NCBI GenBank assembly: GCA_934316845.1 | Contig: CAKRDZ010000017.1 | Span: forward strand, 1 to 64,000 | Direction of reading: 5' to 3' | DNA: 64,000 nt | Source: an uncultured Eubacterium sp. | GTDB taxonomy: Bacteria; Bacillota; Clostridia; Lachnospirales; Lachnospiraceae | Shown here: positions 61,794-64,000 of the stretch, one piece after another | How the letters are laid out: each line of letters opens with the position of its first letter | Numbering within the stretch: the stretch's first letter is position 1 | Program-made: the position numbers and the translations under genes | The notes under the pieces: model-generated | Databases searched by the model: none | What the model saw: only the letters and a program-made list of their open reading frames with translations | Told to the model about the DNA's origin: nothing

Positions 61794-62603
61794 TCAAGAA
61801 CGAAGATTATTCGCCTGCTGCAGCATCTCATCGGATGCTGTGATCGCCTTCGAGTTCATCTCGTAAGCACGTTGTGCGATAATCATATTTACCATTTCAT
61901 CTACTGCCTGAACATTGGAACCTTCCAAATATCCGGACACAATCTTTGAATTCAACTGGTTTGCCATATAGATCGTCGGCTGGCCGGAAGCTTCTGACTG
62001 TTTCATGATCGTATCCGAACTTCTTTCCAGTCCTGCCGGATTCGGGAAATTGGCAAGTCCGATCTGGATTCCCATCAACTGCGCATTTCCCGTATTGTCC
62101 GGGTACATAAAGTTTCCGAACTGGTCAACGGACAATTTGGAAGAGTCCGTTCCCTCCGGAAATGTAATCGGATTTCCATTGACATCCAACACCGGATTTC
62201 CGTTGGAATCCGCAAGTGCCAGTCCGTCTTCCGATACGGCTACGTTGAAATTACCATTTCTTGTATAGCCGATCGTACCATCGTTTTGGCGAACCATGAA
62301 AAATCCTTCGCCCTCGATCGCATAGTCAAATGCTCCGCCGGACTCCAGCAAAGCTCCCTGCGTGAAACTGGACACGATCGCTGCCGGGCGGACACCAAGT
62401 CCTACCTGTGCGCTGACCGGTTTCGGATCTCCTTTGCTGTCATACGAATTCTGCTGCAATGTCTGATAAATAAGCGATTTAAAATTTACCGCCTCTGTCT
62501 TATATCCTGTTGTATTAATATTCGATAAGTTATTCGAAATAGTATCTAAGTTTGTCTGCTGTGCAACCATTCCGGATGCCGCAGTCCAAAGTGAACGCAT
62601 CAT
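61794..62603 (-). CDS. flgG: Flagellar basal-body distal rod protein FlgG-like
   Basis: This 269-residue protein has the N-terminal rod motif AASGMVAQQTNLDTISNNLSN and INTTGYKTEAVNFKS and the C-terminal SNVQAVDEMVNMIIAQRAYE and SKAITASDEMLQQAN, hallmarks of FlgG/FlhP. It forms the distal rod. It lies between flgF-like and rod-binding genes, as in the mbl-flhO-flhP cluster of B. subtilis. Confidence 0.93.
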   Translation of the reverse strand: MMRSLWTAASGMVAQQTNLDTISNNLSNINTTGYKTEAVNFKSLIYQTLQQNSYDSKGDPKPVSAQVGLGVRPAAIVSSFTQGALLESGGAFDYAIEGEGFFMVRQNDGTIGYTRNGNFNVAVSEDGLALADSNGNPVLDVNGNPITFPEGTDSSKLSVDQFGNFMYPDNTGNAQLMGIQIGLANFPNPAGLERSSDTIMKQSEASGQPTIYMANQLNSKIVSGYLEGSNVQAVDEMVNMIIAQRAYEMNSKAITASDEMLQQANNLRS

Positions 62604-62621
62604 AGGCTCATCCTCCTGTCA

Positions 62622-63398
62622 TCAACTCAGCCGTCCTACCTGATTTACTGCCTTTTCCAGCATCGAATCCTGCGAACGGATCATTTTCTGGTTCGCTTCG
62701 TATGCTCTCGTTACAGTAATCATATCGACCATTTCCGACACAACATTAACATTGGATTGTTCTGTATATCCCTGCAGAACCGAAGCATTGGATGTCATCT
62801 CAGTTGCTCCGTCCACGACACGGTAAAGATTATCGCCGGTTTTCAATATGTAATCATAATTTTCAAAATCAACAATCTTTAATGTATCCTTTACTTCTCC
62901 ATCCACGGTGATCCTGCCGCTGTTATCAATCGTGATATCTTTGGCATTCGGATCGATCTGAATATCTCCACCGGTTCCCTGTACACGGTTTCCCTGCGAA
63001 TCCACAAGATATCCATCTTTTGTCATCTGAAAACTTCCGTCTCGGGTATATCTTGTCACCGTTTCTCCTTTGGCATTTGTCGTCGTGATCGTAAAAAATC
63101 CACTGCCGCTCAATGCCAGATCCAGTGGGGAATCCGTCCCGCGGAGCGACCCCTGCGAATAATCCGTATATACTTCACCAACTTTTACCCCCAGGCTCAT
63201 CGTCCCGATTGCCTGATTGTGGTATGCTTGAGATCCATCTCTTATTTTGATCGTCAGTAATTTATCAAAGGACTGGCTGCTCACACTCTCCTGCTTATAG
63301 CCGAGAGTGTCTGCATTTGCCAGATTATTTGATATTACATCCAATCGTTTTTGCTCGTTGACCATCCCTGTCCAACCCGTATAAAGACCTCGTAACAT
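62622..63398 (-). CDS. flgF: Flagellar basal-body rod protein FlgF-like
   Basis: From the ATG at 63398 (GGAGGAAGCCT ahead) it has 258 residues. The N-terminus is MLRGLYTGWTGMVNEQKRLD and VISNNLANADTLGYK, and the C-terminus ends SNVNVVSEMVDMITVTRAYE and QKMIRSQDSMLEKA. Both ends are the axial helices of rod proteins. FlgF/FlgG assignment is by order and by analogy to FlhO/FlhP. It follows mreB by 10 bases. Confidence 0.92.
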   Translation of the reverse strand: MLRGLYTGWTGMVNEQKRLDVISNNLANADTLGYKQESVSSQSFDKLLTIKIRDGSQAYHNQAIGTMSLGVKVGEVYTDYSQGSLRGTDSPLDLALSGSGFFTITTTNAKGETVTRYTRDGSFQMTKDGYLVDSQGNRVQGTGGDIQIDPNAKDITIDNSGRITVDGEVKDTLKIVDFENYDYILKTGDNLYRVVDGATEMTSNASVLQGYTEQSNVNVVSEMVDMITVTRAYEANQKMIRSQDSMLEKAVNQVGRLS

Positions 63399-63408
63399 AG
63401 GCTTCCTC

Positions 63409-64000
63409 CTATTTTTCTCCGGATGTTCCACTCAAAAACTCAACATACTTACCTGTTCCGATGGCAACTGCCGTCATCGGTTCTTCTGCTGTCATCGTCG
63501 TGATTCCGGTCTTGCTCTCGATCAATTCTTCCAGACCATACAAAAGGCTTCCGCCTCCGGTCAGGACAATTCCACGATCGGCGATATCTGCTGCCAGTTC
63601 CGGCGGTGTCTTCTCCAATACACTGTGAACGGCATCCACGATCTGAAGTGTCGTATCGTGAAGTGCTTCTTCCGTCTCTTTGGAGGTGACGGTGATCGTC
63701 TTTGGCAGACCTGTCACCAGATTTCGGCCGCGTACATCAACCGTCTCTACTTCCGGCCGCGGATACGCAGAACCGATGCGGATCTTAATATCCTCCGCGG
63801 TTCTTTCTCCAATCAGCAGATTGTGTTTTTTTCTCATATAGCGAACGATGGCGTCATCAAAATCATCGCCGGCAATCTTAATGGACGTACTTACTACCGT
63901 ACCTCCCAAAGAAATGACAGCAATATCTGACGTACCACCACCGATATCTACGATCATATTTCCACAAGGACGCGCGATATCAATTCCCGCACCAATGGCT
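63409..64000 (-). CDS. mreB: MreB/Mbl actin-like cell-shape protein, 3' part
   Basis: The gene runs off the window at 64000; its frame continues upstream as AIGAGIDIARPCGNMIVDIGGGTSD without interruption. Visible motifs are the phosphate-2 loop DIGGGTSDIAVISLGG, GDDFDDAIVRYMRKKHNLLIG, and the adenosine motif DRGIVLTGGGSLLYGLEELI. MreB forms membrane-bound filaments that direct cell-wall synthesis. Adjacency to flagellar rod genes recalls B. subtilis mbl-flhO-flhP, so it may be an Mbl homologue. Confidence 0.93.
   Translation of the reverse strand, partial: AIGAGIDIARPCGNMIVDIGGGTSDIAVISLGGTVVSTSIKIAGDDFDDAIVRYMRKKHNLLIGERTAEDIKIRIGSAYPRPEVETVDVRGRNLVTGLPKTITVTSKETEEALHDTTLQIVDAVHSVLEKTPPELAADIADRGIVLTGGGSLLYGLEELIESKTGITTMTAEEPMTAVAIGTGKYVEFLSGTSGEK

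Overview
The window looks like a chromosomal segment of a motile, spore-forming, Gram-positive member of the Clostridia, most likely Lachnospiraceae (Roseburia/Agathobacter/Butyrivibrio-like). The evidence is moderate-to-low GC, a spoIIAA-spoIIAB-sigF operon, flagellar rod genes beside mreB, a GH10 xylanase lipoprotein, long-form HPF, the secA-prfB pair, and Big2/BspA-type surface proteins. No prophage, insertion sequence, rRNA operon or CRISPR array was seen. The taxonomic placement is inference from gene content.

Layout. 1-370: tandem hairpin array and lysC terminator. 369-7020 (-): an apparent secA-prfB-cheW-hom-lysC operon. 7253-8989 (-): hpf and an rRNA-type methyltransferase gene, separated by a gap holding a cluster of DnaA boxes. 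9027-9390: four stem-loops and a tRNA-Arg(ACG) gene. 9380-10922 (-): spoIIA operon. 11068-14159 (-): zinc-ribbon/TPR membrane protein preceded by a 48-residue small gene, and a chemoreceptor. 14251-17380 (-): AT-rich ABC exporter with two FtsX-type permeases. 17810-19750 (+): DUF2207 membrane protein. 20036-23523 (-): nadB-nadC and xylanase. 23677-24723 (+): trpS. 24812-31969 (-): two large secreted Ig-like/LRR proteins flanking a DEDDh exonuclease and a small secreted protein. 32222-33202 (-): AbiD/F-like HEPN gene. 33395-37746: yjfB, then trxA, dapF, DUF1934, ddl and alsT. 37878-39254 (+): secreted glucosaminidase. 39264-43895 (-): uvrC, HAD phosphatase, ftsH. 44166-45776 (+): pyrG. 45777-55600: two paralogous nuclease-like genes, each beside an inverted-repeat array, enclosing a transglutaminase/DUF58/MoxR operon, a glycosyltransferase and recJ. 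55595-58962 (-): glycosyltransferase, glf, yvyF, comFC. 59012-64000 (-): recD2, rod-binding protein, flgG, flgF and the 3' part of mreB.

Most genes are housekeeping and lie on the minus strand with tight spacing and clear Shine-Dalgarno sequences. Many have vegetative promoters with an exact 17-bp spacer. The aspartate-family genes (lysC, hom, dapF, ddl) serve amino-acid and wall synthesis. cheW, the chemoreceptor, yjfB, yvyF and flgF/flgG/rod-binding serve motility. spoIIA serves sporulation.

The least ordinary content is the pair of 267-residue proteins with a PD-(D/E)XK-like core and a WEH motif, near arrays of roughly 40-bp hairpins. One of these arrays has three modules, each with a 20-bp gap between its arms. 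The DnaA-box cluster without an origin context is also notable. All function statements rest on reading the translated sequence and on recalled family knowledge; no search was run.
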